Shown: positions 12,002-24,978, numbered from the stretch's first letter. The stretch is 64,000 nucleotides of DNA from Coccinella septempunctata (GCF_907165205.1 NC_058192.1:4092001-4156000); one strand, 5' to 3'. The notes: generated from the letters alone by a model not told the origin. A program made the numbers and translations.

Positions 12002-15000
12002 CACAAGTCTAAGAATCGCCCTGTGAACTTCATTAGGGATTTTCACGAAATGCAGACCACTTGCAGGCCAATTTCTTCAATTACTGAGACATCAAATATC
12101 AAAATATATCCTTCGAAGTTTTGATAAGAAAAATCAAAGAAAAAGGACAGAACTAGAGCTGTGTTATGCTAGATTAGCTCAAGTGACGAAGGATCAATAA
12201 AACTCCTTTATGAGTCGCAAAAGAGACGCATAATCCATGATGATAATAATAATAACCCAGCCCGCCCGTATAATATGACCATTCATCATTTCCACATTAG
12301 AGAATTTGACTCTAAATTTCGCGGAAATTGAATTGGCCACCTTAGCAGGGGTGGATTTTCGCTTTTATGCAATAAAAACCGTGAAGCGAAGTGAGCAAGC
12401 GTATCCTTTCAGCCGACCTTATAGCAGTTTAAATTTATTAGACGGTAATTTATGGACCACTCCGAAAACAATAAATGCCGTGAGAGTGTTCGGCTACCAG
12501 AGATAATCCCGTGTTCCTGGGAACGTCCAGGTATAATTCCCGCCGAAAAAATACCCCTTTTTTGTGTGATTTACGGGGGACAAAGGACACGTCCGCGGCG
12601 CGCCCTCAAATGGACCGCTATTTTGGGCAATCCGGGACGAATCTGGGTGTTTAACGGGGTATAATTCGATGGAAGGGGAAATCCTGCAAATTTCACACAT
12701 AACTTCGTCGATCGCGCTGTAATCACCCTTTAACCAAACCCTAAAATGGCCATTGTTCGGATAGATCAGTGCAGAACATCGAATCACGCAAAAAATTGAA
12801 GCAATTCAATGCGGTAGCCAGATTTTTTCACAATTATTGTCCTGAAACATCGTACCTCTGTTTTATAAAGATAAAACTGGTGCCATATCATGGCAGGTGG
12901 AAGCCTGGGTGGGCATATTAAATATCCAATAAACAGTTTGAACATAATAGTGGATGACATCAGATAAGGAAATATTAAATATGTACCTGCTTCACAAACT
13001 TCGAGGACAACAACATTTGAGAGACGAATAAAGACGAATGGTTTTCAAATTTATTCACTGCTCCTTGTTCACATCAATATAGGAAATATCCAGCGTTGTC
13101 GGATGAAAACGAGGCAGTAAACTGATTCGACAAATTGAGACGAACAAACGGATTAAAAAAAGGGACCATGATTATATCGTAACTCAGCAGCTTAATAAAC
13201 GAGAATGCTCGTGTTTCTCAATGGGAAATACTGCTCAATTTAGGTTATCACAGCATATGCAAGTTTAAACTGAATAATTATGAGTTTCATTCATGATTCA
13301 AATGCACCGCGCAAACTATTCAAAATCATTCTTTTAAAATTTAAATCGGTTCGTTTCCAGTTTACGATTTGGCAACAGCGCCTACTAGAAAATAAAAAAA
13401 ATAATAGTTTGTTTATAAAATAACAGCTGTTGATTTACAGCCATCATAAGGCGCGTACTCTCTGGCGACCCTCAACAGTAACCGGCCATAAAAAGCCCAT
13501 AAAATATTAAGACCTTCCTCGTGCGTCGCAGGCACCCATCTCTGTCTATCTCATCAAGATAGTGTTTTTGTTGTCCTTCATTATCAACTCATATTTCGGT
13601 CGATGTTGCCAACTTGTGCAATAGAAACGAAACGCTTCTAATTTTAAATAACCATTTTACATTTTTTAATACTTGAAATAATTTTTTTTTGGGAGACGGT
13701 TGAAATGGTTATTTCAATATGTGACGTTTCGAAGATATTTCATAAAAAATACATCATTTTCGTCAGAAGGAGTATTCCCTATTGGCTAACAATTTTTCTC
13801 GTCATCTTGTTTTATCAAAACATCCAGTATACCCCACGGAAATAAATCAAGAAAATGATTTAATCGTTGGATATGTTGCATACCTAATGATGGAAATGAT
13901 TGGCTAATTTCCCATATTATTGTACACGTGCTTGTTTTCATGTCATTTATTATTCAATCATGAATTTTGAGCCAGACATATTATTATCTCATTTTCGAAT
14001 ACTCAATGAGAAAATTCTAGTCGTAGATTCTCAGTGAATCGTTTAGATGCAGTTTCCATTTGTAGGTATTCAATAAATTCGAAACGATGTGAAATATTTC
14101 ACTGAATGAATTGACAGGCAAGTTATGTATGAGAATTTTGAATGTCTTTGAAAGCACTTTTCAACGAAACGAATCCAGTGCACGACTAATTCACGCAGAA
14201 ATATCCACACGACATTGAACTCCGACAAAAAAATTCGATGTCGATTTCACATCAACGAGATTTCTCTCCGCATTCACTGGATTCGTTTCAGAGCCAGACC
14301 TTGCACTTAACCGAGATTATTACCTATTATCCGAGTTATTTATAGAAAACCAACATCATTTCATCTACAATAAATCAAACCAGTTAGGAAAACTGAACAG
14401 AAATCCTATCTTCCCATTCCTGGTAGGTGTTACATCGACTTGTTTTCTATGGATTGGAATGGAGTAAGAAGATTAGGCGTCCTCGTCTTTGAAATTAATG
14501 AATTTATGTCACTGGGTGAGAAACGGACACGTGCCAAGTGAAAATGGTCAGATAAAACCCAACGCATGAAACGTTTCGTTAATCTATGAACACTTTGTAT
14601 CATCTTGAAGATTTGTATGTTTTCTATGCTTCATTAGGGGCGTTACGTGATTGTTAATCAGCAAAGGAAGTAATGTGGAAAAAAGCAGAGAAATCCAGGA
14701 AGAAAAACGTAAGTTATCACCAACGAGAACAGAATACTTTAGTCGGCGTAAAACAGCCTGTACAGCTAGTGTCTTTTCCCAGTTATTTGTTACAGGTCGA
14801 GTGTCAGCCGTCCCGAAAAAACCTGAAAACTACAATAAATCCCTATATTGCGAATGCCAAGACCGAATTTACGACTTCGCTTATTCGTAACAAATCAGGA
14901 ACCCGACTGCTACGAAATATTTCCCATATTAGTTTTTGCGATCATTTCTCACAGACCGACACACACGAAAGTTGAACCTAGTAGGTATATGGGTTTTACT

Positions 15001-15303
15001 CAACCCCGAAATCGGAGATGTGGATATACGATGAAGAGGAGCCAACCGAAGAGGGAAATCTACCCCCGTTCGGAAAGTTGGAGATGAAAAGGAAATATTG
15101 GGGAAAATACATCTCGCGAGACGTTCCCTGGGACGGAATGTACTCGGAATACAGAGTGGGTCCTTGTTATATCAGCAGACGAGGCCTTTTTGTTGAAATC
15201 AAAACTTCAATTGACTGGCAGTGGGGAAGAGGAGAGATTCCTGAATCCTTATCGTGAATGTTGCCGATTTTTCTATCCGATTGGAGCAGCTCATTTAAGA
15301 TCA
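12002..15303. other. Non-coding interval with one long hairpin
   Basis: About 3.3 kb with no supported gene. 12300-12790 is GC-richer and has several CpGs. A cluster of overlapping short frames (14650-15260) lacks any family motif. The long inverted repeat at 14166-14289 is listed separately. Confidence 0.42.
14166..14289. repeat. Long imperfect hairpin (15-bp perfect outer arms)
   Basis: The arms GAAACGAATCCAGTG (14166-14180) and CACTGGATTCGTTTC (14275-14289) are perfectly complementary. Inner segments also pair: GCAGAAAT with ATTTCT...GC, and CGACATTGAA with TTCGATGTCG (one mismatch). The whole folds into one stem of about 124 nt. It could be a small fold-back element or a hairpin RNA precursor. 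Expression cannot be seen from the sequence. Confidence 0.6.
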
Positions 15304-15305
15304 TA

Positions 15306-16394
15306 CGAGGATATATTGAAAAATTCTTAGCCTACTATAGAACCGAACAAAATTTCAATGTCAAAATATTTTATTACTCAACTTATTCTCCTCTTAATTA
15401 GATACATTTATTACAGCGAACCTGCAACGTCTCGAGACCTTTCAAAAAAAATGTTTCTTCTTGCTCTGCAAACCAGACCTCCACAGCTTTTATTACCTCC
15501 TCGTTGGAAGAAAATTTTCGACCTTTTAAACTTATTTCAGTTGAGGAAAGAGATGATAGTCGGATGGAGCCAAATCTGGTGAATATGGGGGGTGTTCTAG
15601 AAATTCAGACCCTAAATCATGAATTTTTTGCATGGAAACATGAGATTTGTGTGCAGGGGCGTTGTCCTGCAAAAACAAAACACCTTTGGATAGCTTTTCG
15701 CGTCCTTTCTCTTCAATTTTTTCCTGTAGATTAGTCAGTACTGTCGAATAGTAATCTCCGGTTATTGTTCTACCCTTATCCAAAAAATCAATCATGATTA
15801 CTCCATGACAATCCCAAAAAACTGAAGCAAGAACTTTTCCAGCAGATTTTTGGACACGAAACTTCTTAGGTCTTGGAAAACCAGAGTGTCGCCATTCCAT
15901 CGATTGTTGCTTTGTTTCTGGATCTTAGAAATGTACCCAAGTCTGATCCATAGTAACAATTCGGTTAAAGAAGTCTACATCGTTTTCAAATCGAGCACAG
16001 ATCGAACGCGATGCTTCTACCCTTGCACGCTTTTGGTCAACATTCAAACATTTGGGGATCCATTTTGCAGCAATTTTTCTCATATCCAAATTGACGTGAA
16101 CTATATGATGAACGCGTTCATATGAAATATTCAGTGCTTCAGATATCCGTTTTAGCCCAATTCGACGGTCTGATAAAATCATGTCATGAACTGCATCGAT
16201 ATTTTCGGGGACTGACACAGAAGCTGGCCTTCCGATCGGTTCAGTTTCAATGAAATATTTACCTCTTTTGAAGCTTGCAGTCCAATTTTTCACGGTCGCA
16301 TACGAAGGACGTTGATCACCGAGGGTATTAAACATATCTTCGTAAATCTTTTAAATACAGGTACTTGATGATGGCTCGATACTCCAATTTTTCG
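15306..16394 (-). mobile_element. mariner element M1, minus strand, 5'-truncated
   Basis: The transposase 3' end is complete and carries the terminal repeat CGAGGATATATTGAAAAATT, preceded by a TA (15304-15305). Similarity to the other four copies ends near 16394, so the promoter-side terminal repeat and the first codons are missing. It belongs to the same family as the copies at 24979, 26908, 45400 and 63595. Confidence 0.88.
15374..16391 (-). pseudogene. mariner transposase pseudogene, DD34D (M1)
   Basis: Translated on the minus strand, this keeps the mariner order: a YATVKNWTASFKRGK-type helix-turn-helix, then GRPASVSVPENID, IGLKRISEALNIS, the first catalytic Asp in TMDQTW, then WDCHG, LQDNAPAHK (second Asp) and YSPDLAPSDYHLFPQL (third Asp, 34 residues later). 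Damage: a TAA at 15925-15927 inside the HFYDPE motif, a deletion of about two bases after FPQLK (near 15530) that shifts the frame, and loss of the N-terminus. The C-terminal codons after the shift are still recognisable down to a stop at 15374-15376. Full-length relatives have roughly 345 residues. Not functional. Confidence 0.9.
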
Positions 16395-19300
16395 TTCTTC
16401 AAGAACGTAAATATTACATTCCATCAATCCATCCGCTCTGTGAAGACATTTCGACGACAGAAATTAGTAGAAAGTAGTAATATCGTAAAAACAACGATCT
16501 GGACATTCCCAACGATAAAAATGTTCGCATAAATTAAAGCTAGATTTCGAGGACGAAAACCATCAAAAGACCAAACAGACGAGTAATTATTCAAATATTC
16601 TCGTATACTACGTTGTACGCAAACATCAAAAATGCTGGAAACTGTTGTAACATAAAAAACGTTATACGATTTTATCGGTAAAATTCGTGACAAAAATTAA
16701 GATCAGAAACTTGATAATGAAAGGAGTCCGGTGTATACATATATACAACGCAGACAGACCGACTCTCGTAATATATGCGAGTGAACCGCAAAAAGAATAT
16801 ATAATGACCCTCAGAACTAGAATTGCAGCCATATTTCATGATTTTATGTGGGTAAAATGATTCACATGATTACCGGCTCCGGGCGCAGCAATGCTTTAAA
16901 TCAGGCTTGGTTGGAGTCCGGTACGAAGATCAAATGAGATTTGAATAACTTTCCAAAGCTTCGTATCGGCTGGAATAAAATCGTACAGATGATATTACCG
17001 TGAACAACGAATCTCAGCGAAATGCAGAGCATGATTAGTGTGCGTTTGGATTTTCGTGTTGATTTAATCCCAGATTTCATCTGGTTTATCATTTATTTTG
17101 ATGAACCAGCACGAAATATACATTGTAACCGCCTCCAAAAGTTAACGGTTTCGAAGATAAAAATAAAATTTCTCCCAGTATTCTTCTCAGAAACTATTGT
17201 TTAATCGATCAAATAAGGGTAGATTATATTTTCACGAAAAGACCATGTTGAAAACTACTGACACGTAATTTTTCCAGAAGTTTCAATGTCCGTTATTTGG
17301 CTAGCCAACGAATCTTTGAATCAGACATCTGTTAATCTCAATACAGTGCATATTTTTAACAATTCGACCATAAAAGTTATCAGACATGAAATAAGTTCAT
17401 TTCCTACGGTTTTGTGATGGAGCAAGAACAACAACGATTGCAAATCGCAGAGCAACATCCAGTGTAGAAAAAGAGGCAAACATCCCCCAAATACGCCATT
17501 CGTAAACCAAGATCTGGCAAGGGAGATATAATTCTGAACGCCAGAAACAATTAGGATGCAACCATCGCTGGCATTTTGTCAAATTTGGTGTTATGCAACC
17601 CGGATTAGGGAGGATGGAACGGTCGAACAATTTGTGGAACAACCAAACTGTTGAGCTTTTTTAAATCGACCGTGTAGAGTTCCGAAGTAAGGCGAATTTT
17701 CTTGCTTGACATCAGAATGGGATTTAATACTCTCGATGTTTGAAGGAAATCACACATACTGTATTAAATTTTTCAGAGGTTGTAAAATTATGATCCTTTC
17801 AAAAGATAGGCCATTATATCTTTTTGGTCCTTCAGCCTGGATTTTAGGGGAATTTCAAAGCAAAACCTGAAGAAGTACAAAGTCTCTCCACCTTTGATAT
17901 AAACGATTCAGAAGAATCTCTCCACAATCAGAGGTCCGGTTCTAATTGTTTAAACCTTGAACCTGTTGGTCTCGGCAATTAGAGCGATTAAAAAACCGGA
18001 GGATTTATCAGAAATAGACGTACAATAATAACGAGCAAATTATCGACTGCTGCTCTGAAAATAAAATATCGTCTGGACTTGTTCTGCAGGATTTTCCTCG
18101 ACGAGATGTTCGTCCTTCGTTATTGAGTTGTCGACAGGTATGAAACGAGATGCTGAAAAAAATCTTTCAGCGTGAGGATATATATGTAAGTGTCGAACAA
18201 GATGCGAACGTTGATAAGAAACACTTCATTACGTGCCACTTTTACAGGACGAGAATTATCCTCGTGCAAAGGTAGATGCACAACTTCAGAAGTAGTTTAG
18301 TTTCGGTTGGTCTTTTTGCTTCGTGTCGACTAGGAATGGTGTGAATAACTACTGAATGTGCGAAAATGTTTGAAGGAGATTACATGGCTTGCTTCATTAA
18401 GAGTTTTGATGAAATCCTTCGACATAAACTTAGGGAGAAGAAATTTGAAAGAAAATATTTCATTAGAGATTGAATTAATTTCGAATTTTTTAGTATATGT
18501 GAATTACTTTTCGGTATATAGACAATGATTATACACAATACTGGTACGACAACAATGTTGCATGTAAAGAAGTTAGATTTACATAAGACGATCTATCGTA
18601 AAATATGAATAAAACTGAAGAAGCGTTGATCAAATCCAACACATTTTTAATGTTTGTCTAGAAAGCGTATAGAATTATATAGCAAAAAATCAAAGAACAT
18701 TTTTTTATTTCTCAATTACACAATTATTCCAATAAAGAGCAAAAATATATTGAAGATTCTCGAGAGGATCCTGTTGAAGTATCATTTCTTTGAGAATGCA
18801 AGAATTGCACAAAAGGATAACCAATATGCATATTATTCTCGATATTACAACCCATATACAAGCTAATTAAAAACAATAATCAGGTACTTTCGCATTTTCG
18901 AGGGTATTTTGATTCATTCCAAGAATTAATTATTAATTTATACGATTAGTTGATGAAAGATGGTTGAAATACCTTTTTTATTACTAAATTATAAACAAGC
19001 TATGAGTTGCAGACGTTCTAGACAAATACAAATCAAGTTGTTCATAAGAATCCAGAAATATTTTACAGGGTATTGAACCTGGGTTTACTTTTTTCGAAAA
19101 AATGCATGCCAAGACGAAAAATTATTGACATTTTTCAGTAGCTTCTACTTCCTTAGTGCCTGATGGAATACAGTTATCTAAACTATTCACTTTTTGTGTA
19201 CAAGATGACTTGATACACAAACATATTCGGAGTTCAATACTCCAGATTTCCAAAATAAACATCGAGTGTTTTTATTCCACTCCTGTTGAATATAAATAAT

Positions 19301-19849
19301 CCAATTGTTAGGCGTTGAATAATCGATTCATTTAAGGATTCGTTTCGACTGATTTCTTCGAAATTGATATCGCATCCAATTAAAAATTTATGTGGTTTGA
19401 AAAATTGTTCTGTCGAAGGCAACGAACATTGGGAATGAAAGATTTACGGTAAAAATGATTATTGTCTGATGTCATACGAATCTATTGTCCTTCAAGGAGT
19501 TGGTAAACACATCGATTTGCAGTCATTTTTTATGTTTGCCAGAAGTAACCTTTACACGAATCATTGTTGCGAAATCCACCGAGTAAAATGTGTTTAATAT
19601 CCCGTAAACTGATGGCTAAAAATAGGTTTACTACCGCTCGAAATTCAGATGAGGGAAAATACTTGATAGTTGCAACTTACATCGAGTTGGCTTGGGGCAA
19701 AATCCATCTCGGTGGGGGTATCCATAATGGCAAAAAAATTGTAAAACTAAAACGACGTAAACAAATCACAGATCGGAACGAAAATGGCAAACTTCATCGA
19801 AGAGAACGTGTCACTATTCTAGCAGCAGGATCAGCGATCTTGGCATGTT
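16395..19849. other. Non-coding interval
   Basis: About 3.5 kb of AT-rich sequence with only short unsupported frames. Around 18650-18870 it is very A/T-rich. No repeat shared with the rest of the window was noticed. Confidence 0.42.
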
Positions 19850-20120
19850 GATCGTCCGAAACAATCTCGCAGGAGTGGAGCGTCACGCTACGAACCTCAA
19901 CACGTATCGCACGACTGTTCGATGTGGACTGATGATCGGACTCCGCGCTATACTCGTGTAGCCGGACTATCCGTCTGGCGCTGGCCGGTAAGACGCGCTA
20001 GGAGCGAGGGTACTAGACGCGCGTATTCTTCCGTTTTAGCGACGGCCAAAACCACCCTAGCGCCGTCGCCGGAGGCAGCCGAGCGGGGTTGCCGGTTCTC
20101 GAGGGTGGTTCCTGGTTCCC
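19850..20120. promoter_or_regulatory. CpG-rich patch, candidate promoter / 5' UTR exon
   Basis: This is the most GC- and CpG-dense stretch of the window, in clear contrast with its AT-rich flanks. A donor-like GGTAAGA lies at 19987-19993, and ATTCTTCCGTTTTAG resembles an acceptor near 20026-20040. The longest frame here (19922-20236) is arginine-rich and looks like a by-product of composition. In insect genomes such islands often mark first exons or promoters of developmental genes. That reading is an inference; strand and gene are unknown. Confidence 0.35.
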
Positions 20121-20206
20121 TTATAATTTATTCTACTGGATATTCGAGATCGAGGCTGTGGAAGCGAGCGGTTTCTCGCAAAAAAGTTAGCATTATTTTC
20201 GGGCAT

Positions 20207-21015
20207 ACAGGGTGTGCAAAATCCGTTGTCCACTGATGGGATCTCGAGAACCATAGCAGATAGAAGAAAATAGATGACACATTCTCGAGCTCTTTTTTCG
20301 TAATTAATCCAAATCTGAAAACAGAATCGGCCTATCATTTTTAGATTTCGAGTTATGTGCAAAAATTGAGATTTTGAGGATTTCGAAAAGTTCTCATAAC
20401 TTTTTTGTTTTTTAAGTTACAGATTTGAAACTTGAACCTTCTTAGGCACTTTCATACGTAGCATCTACTGATGAAAGTTTTTTTTCCAATTCAAAAATAA
20501 CAAATTCAATAAAGTTTGCATTTGAAAAAATGAAAGTTCACTCGATGATTCGAAATGAAAAAATATTTTGAGCTCGTCAGTGGATTCTACGTGAAAAAGT
20601 GCCTGTAGAAGGTTCAAGTTTCAGATTTGTAACTTCAAAGACAAAAAAGTTATGAGAACTCAACAAATAAATTAAATCCTCACTTCTGAATATTTGACCA
20701 TTTTGGAAAATAGAAGCATTTTTTATGTTTTCTCGTACAACGAGCCGTTTTTGAATAACTTGATATCAAAAAATAAAATAAAATACATGTGTAAAATTCG
20801 AAAAATTGGGAAATTTGGCTGAATATTCTGTGTTCAAAAGATTCACAGATGTGTATCGTCAAAAATTAAACTTGTTATTCTGGAGAAAATTTTGTGGGGG
20901 TGGCATAGCCCATTTTGAAAACTCAAAAAGGAAAATTGTGAAGGAAAAAAGTGTTTCTTCTGACCTCAAGAATCTACTGTTAAAATATAAGTACAAGTCA
21001 AAGTTTCACCCTGTA
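20207..21015 (+). repeat. Composite repeat: ACAGGGTG start, fold-back core, family R right end
   Basis: The stretch starts with TACAGGGTG and ends with CACCCTGTA. Its core has two imperfect inverted arms, about 20389-20475 and 20573-20660, each near 88 bp (for example GAAACTTGAACCTTCT against AGAAGGTTCAAGTTTC). A half copy of this core lies at 61013-61120. The last 85 bp match the right arm of the MITE at 35537-35758. It is either one element of about 810 bp or a family R fragment beside another element; no clear target duplication was found. Confidence 0.65.
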
Positions 21016-23418
21016 CATATACGGTGTCAACTGCAGCAAGAATGCAGGTGATGATTTCTTGTGCGAAAATCCTAATATTTCCTGAAGAAACATGTGTCAA
21101 AATTAGGTACTGTACTTAAGTTTTACGGCCTATTTCATAATTGAATCTTGAGTCCCTTCAATTTAAAAACTTCCTTCAACCCTACTAAAAATGATAGTAA
21201 AAGAAGCTTTAAGCTTAAACTGACTTTAAATTTGATTATAAAAGTGGACGTTAGTTGATGAAAGTGACAGACCAAGTGTCATTGAAATTTTTAATATGTT
21301 TATAATCGTTCTTTATTCCAGAAAAAAAATGTCAATATTAGTAGAGTAGTAGAGTAGCTAGACTATCAAAATTTTACAGAAATGTTTGAAAGAGTTTCCT
21401 GGGATCGGTAACAGTAAGTTAAAACACCAGAATATCCTCTTTTGACAAACCCTCCATGGTGTTTTGCTCCAAAATTGCGTCTCGCGAGAAGTTTAAAGGG
21501 CTGGTGACCCCTAAAAACATCCCTTGAACAAATAGTAGGCGTATGACCTAATTTTTGTTCAGAGTAATAAAAAACTGTTAGATTAGAGAAAATTCTATGT
21601 CCTTTTCAATTCTATCAACCTAAATTTCCATTTTTGGAGTGAATATTTGACGCTCCTTTTTTTTTAAACAAAGAATCATCTCCTGCATTCTCGACGTCGT
21701 ATATTGCACGATTTTATTCCATTCTGAAAATCGACATGGACGTAACTAACGTAATCTGTCAAAATTTCAGGGATTTTCAAGCAAATAGCCAGACAACCCT
21801 CCGATTCATTCTGGTTCGGATTACTCACAAGATGAGCTATGACTGAAGCGCGTATCTCGTTAGGTTTTTGCCATTGGAAGCAGGTAGCGTTGCAACGGAT
21901 GCTGGTCTTTGATCTATACCTGGGACGCATTGAATGATTATTTTCATCGAGCTACGACTCGGCAGAGCTTTCATTGAAATTGGGCCGAGTAAAAAACCAA
22001 CAATGTCCAACCGTATCTCCGGGAACGGAAATTTCAATTTATTATGACGGAATATTGGTCGAGCGTTTAGAGGGGTCAAAAGAAGTCAAAACGACACTTC
22101 CTCCCTATTCAAGGAAGTACGATTCAGAAAGATTTTCGGTGAGAAAGATTTTCGGTGGGAAAGACCAGGAAACAAATAAATAATTTGCTCCCTCATTTCA
22201 TTTCCAATCACATATTGCAATAATTTTTTCAGATACTTGATAACGACAAATTGAATTGCATTCTTCTCTGTAAGAAATACTACATTGATTTATATTCAAG
22301 TGGAAACATCTATATCTATTCGAGCACAATCTTCTTGAACAAAATTCAAAGGTAAATCTTCTTTACAAAAGTGAATTATCTACAGTTCTTCTGAAAACAT
22401 ACTCAGCATTCCCAACACGCTGACTAAGTACACACTTGAGCTATCTAGGCAAATATATTAACATAAAACATGCACAGTCCATTATAGTTACGGTGAATGT
22501 TCACCTTGGTTTCTGTGATCTATAAATAAGAATTATTGAGATGTAATTTGCCATTGCCAAGAAGCATTAATGTGTAGAAAGTATGGCTCATTAGTTTCAG
22601 ATAATTTTCATCTCATCTCCTTCCTGCATGAAAATATTCGTGATCAGAATGTTCTTTATTGAGATCAGCGCGAAACAAAAGTACTTGCGACGTCTACAAA
22701 GGAAAAAATTGCTGGGAAACTTTTCTTTGGTAATTAATCCTAAACAACACTCGTATTATTATCAGTAAAACCATTAGTACCTCTTGCAAACTATAGAATC
22801 ATAAATCCAAATCAATTACCCCGTCTGACGTGCAGATTCAAAGTGTTTGTGAGTGAGCGTTCGTGACACATCCCCATAAATGCAGAAATATCACTTTTCC
22901 ACGAAGTTCGTCAAATGGCTTTTCAGCATCACGCCACAAGGGCTTGTCCCGAAGTCCGCGACCATTTTCTCAATTCCCGGACAGAAAAATGCTACGGACA
23001 AAGGCGGAAAATACGGTAATCCCTCTTTACAAGGGATGAAAGGGTTACGGTGAGAGAAGAAGGACGGCGAACGAAGAAACAGCCCGTCGGACTGGTTGTA
23101 CATACATGCGCCTTGAAAACCGCCCCATTGAAAATACATTACTGTTGTATGGGGCCAAATCTAACCCAATATCGGCTACATTAACCTCCCTCGAGATATC
23201 GCGCGTTGTCTGCACTGTGAGGCAAACAGAAATTGCCTTTAACATCCCTGGTAACAAGCGACGCGTACCAAGCTCAGATACTACGTAGGTATTTTGTAGT
23301 AATCCCCTTCCGAACGCAAGGAGGGTAACGGCGAAAATGGGAAATGTAGGCGTTTATTCCAGGGGTGCAGAATTTGGTTTCCTGCCCTTTTATGATTTTT
23401 CAAGGTTCAACGGATCTA
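21016..23418. other. Non-coding interval
   Basis: About 2.4 kb with no supported gene. A 17-bp direct repeat (AAGATTTTCGGTG core) occurs near 22128-22160. 22890-23300 is CpG-containing and GC-richer. No family-recognisable frame. Confidence 0.42.
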
Positions 23419-24445
23419 ATTAACACAAAAAGTTGTAGTGTAACACAGGGTGGCCCAACGAAAATTTCACACCCCATTTTAAGGGATTCAACATTAAAAT
23501 TGGAACCTTTTTCTGAGACAATGCACAAACCCCTAATTTTGAAATATGTGGAGATTATTAAAGTGTTTTTTTTTATAATGAATTCTCCTTATTCTTAAAG
23601 CAAATATTCTTTCATTACAATCATTGAAATCTGTACAGGGTGGGCGAAATTCCATGGAATTGGATGGCAGCTTTTGGCCGTGAGGGTTAGGAAACATGGA
23701 TGGCAAATTTTCAACCCGCATTTTCGCAAGCTGGATCTCAAATAAAAACGACTGTCTAGTATTAGAATATGAAGCAGTCCAGATTTTCTTAGAATCTTCT
23801 CAGATATCCGAATTGAAAGTGACTTTTTCTTAGCTCTTAGAGTAACAGCTGCCATTCAGTACCCCAAATTCAACCAGGGTCTTCAGCTATACAACTAGAA
23901 TTAACACAAAAAAGCAATTGTTGGTACGGTTCAGCCTGCTGGGTTCGGTTGCAGTTTAACACAGGGTGGCCCAACGAAAATTTCACAACCCATTTTCAGG
24001 GATTCAACATTAAAATTGGAACCTCTTTCTGAGAGAATGCACAAACCCCTAATTTTGAAATATGTGGAGATTATTTAAGTGTTTTTTTTTTTTAATGAAT
24101 TCTCCTTATTTTTAAAGCAAATATTCTTTCATTACAATCGTTGAAATCTGTACAGGGCGGGCGAAATTCCATGGAATTGGATGGCAGCTTTTGACCGTGA
24201 GGGTTAGGAAACATGGATGGCAAATTTTCAACCCCCATTTTCGCAAGATGGATCTCAAATAAAAACGACTGTGTAGTATCAGAATATGAAGCAGTCCTAT
24301 CCTAATTCTCGTCTTTTCCTAATTTTCTTAGAATCTTTTCAGATATCCGAATTAAAAGTGACTTTTTCTTAGCTCTTAGAGTAACAGCCGCCATTCAGTA
24401 CCCTCAAATTCAACCAGGGTCTTCAGCTAAACAACTAGAATTATT
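23419..24445. repeat. Tandem duplication, about 516-bp period, two copies
   Basis: Two head-to-tail copies, roughly 23419-23902 and 23903-24445, share ACAGGGTGGCCCAACGAAAA (23445 and 23961, 516 bp apart), GGAATTGGATGGCAGC, and the end phrase CAGGGTCTTCAGCTA. Copy 2 has a small insertion near 24299-24320 (CCTAATTCTCGTC), plus single-base differences. Both include an internal CAGGGTGGGCGAAATTCC or close variant, so the unit may itself be made of two transposon ends. No coding frame spans it. Confidence 0.82.
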
Positions 24446-24940
24446 ATATAATTTTTACTTCGCTTTCATCATAGCTACAAGATGGCCCAGATTTGTAATC
24501 ATACTGACTTGAGCCATTTCCTCATTTTCATTGTCCCGAACCGAACAAGATCCGCTGTAAAAGCCACTTAATTAATCCTATCGAAGATCAGACAAACCTT
24601 GCCGAACGGAATTGGAATCAGAAGGCAGTAGATCGCACGCGAAGCAGCTGTTAGGCGGGAATCGAACGCAATTAGGTTTTAAAGCTTGACCTCCAAACAT
24701 CCGGATCTGGGGGTCGAATTACCCCCAGATGATACAACCAGCGGCACTTCGGGCAGGGGAGAATCAAAATTGGGAGGAGGGAGGTGCGATCGGCGTGGAC
24801 CTTAAGTCGATTAAGTTTATGGTTGAAATACGAACTGGCGAGAAGGTAAAAGCTTGTGATCCAATTATTAGAAGGTGCTTCTTGGGTATCGATCACATAT
24901 TTGGGCGATGTTGTCAGCCCCAGAAAGTTTGCCCAGTCTT
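24446..24940. other. Non-coding interval with a short perfect hairpin
   Basis: Apparently unique sequence. It contains a perfect inverted repeat, ATCTGGGGGT (24705-24714) and ACCCCCAGAT (24721-24730), with a 6-base loop. The function of this GC-rich hairpin is unknown. Confidence 0.45.
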
Positions 24941-24978
24941 TGAGTCGTACAAATATTTAAACAGTAGATTCTTGAACT
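24941..24978 (+). repeat. Family R left-arm fragment abutting mariner M2
   Basis: GAGTCGTACAAATATTTAAA and a following GTAGATTCTTGA match the left arm of the MITE at 35537-35758. The match stops where mariner M2 begins, near 24979, at a shared AAC. This suggests the junction formed by deletion. Confidence 0.6.

Noticed and set aside
14651..15257. Cluster of overlapping frames that might be exons of a host gene
   Set aside because: They lie in different frames, share no domain features and have no convincing splice sites; composition alone can explain them.
19922..20236. 104-codon arginine-rich frame in the CpG-rich patch
   Set aside because: Explained by high GC content; no domain, and the start is not in a convincing context.
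22891..23257. Overlapping minus-strand frames in a GC-richer stretch
   Set aside because: They are mutually overlapping in different frames and show no family motif.
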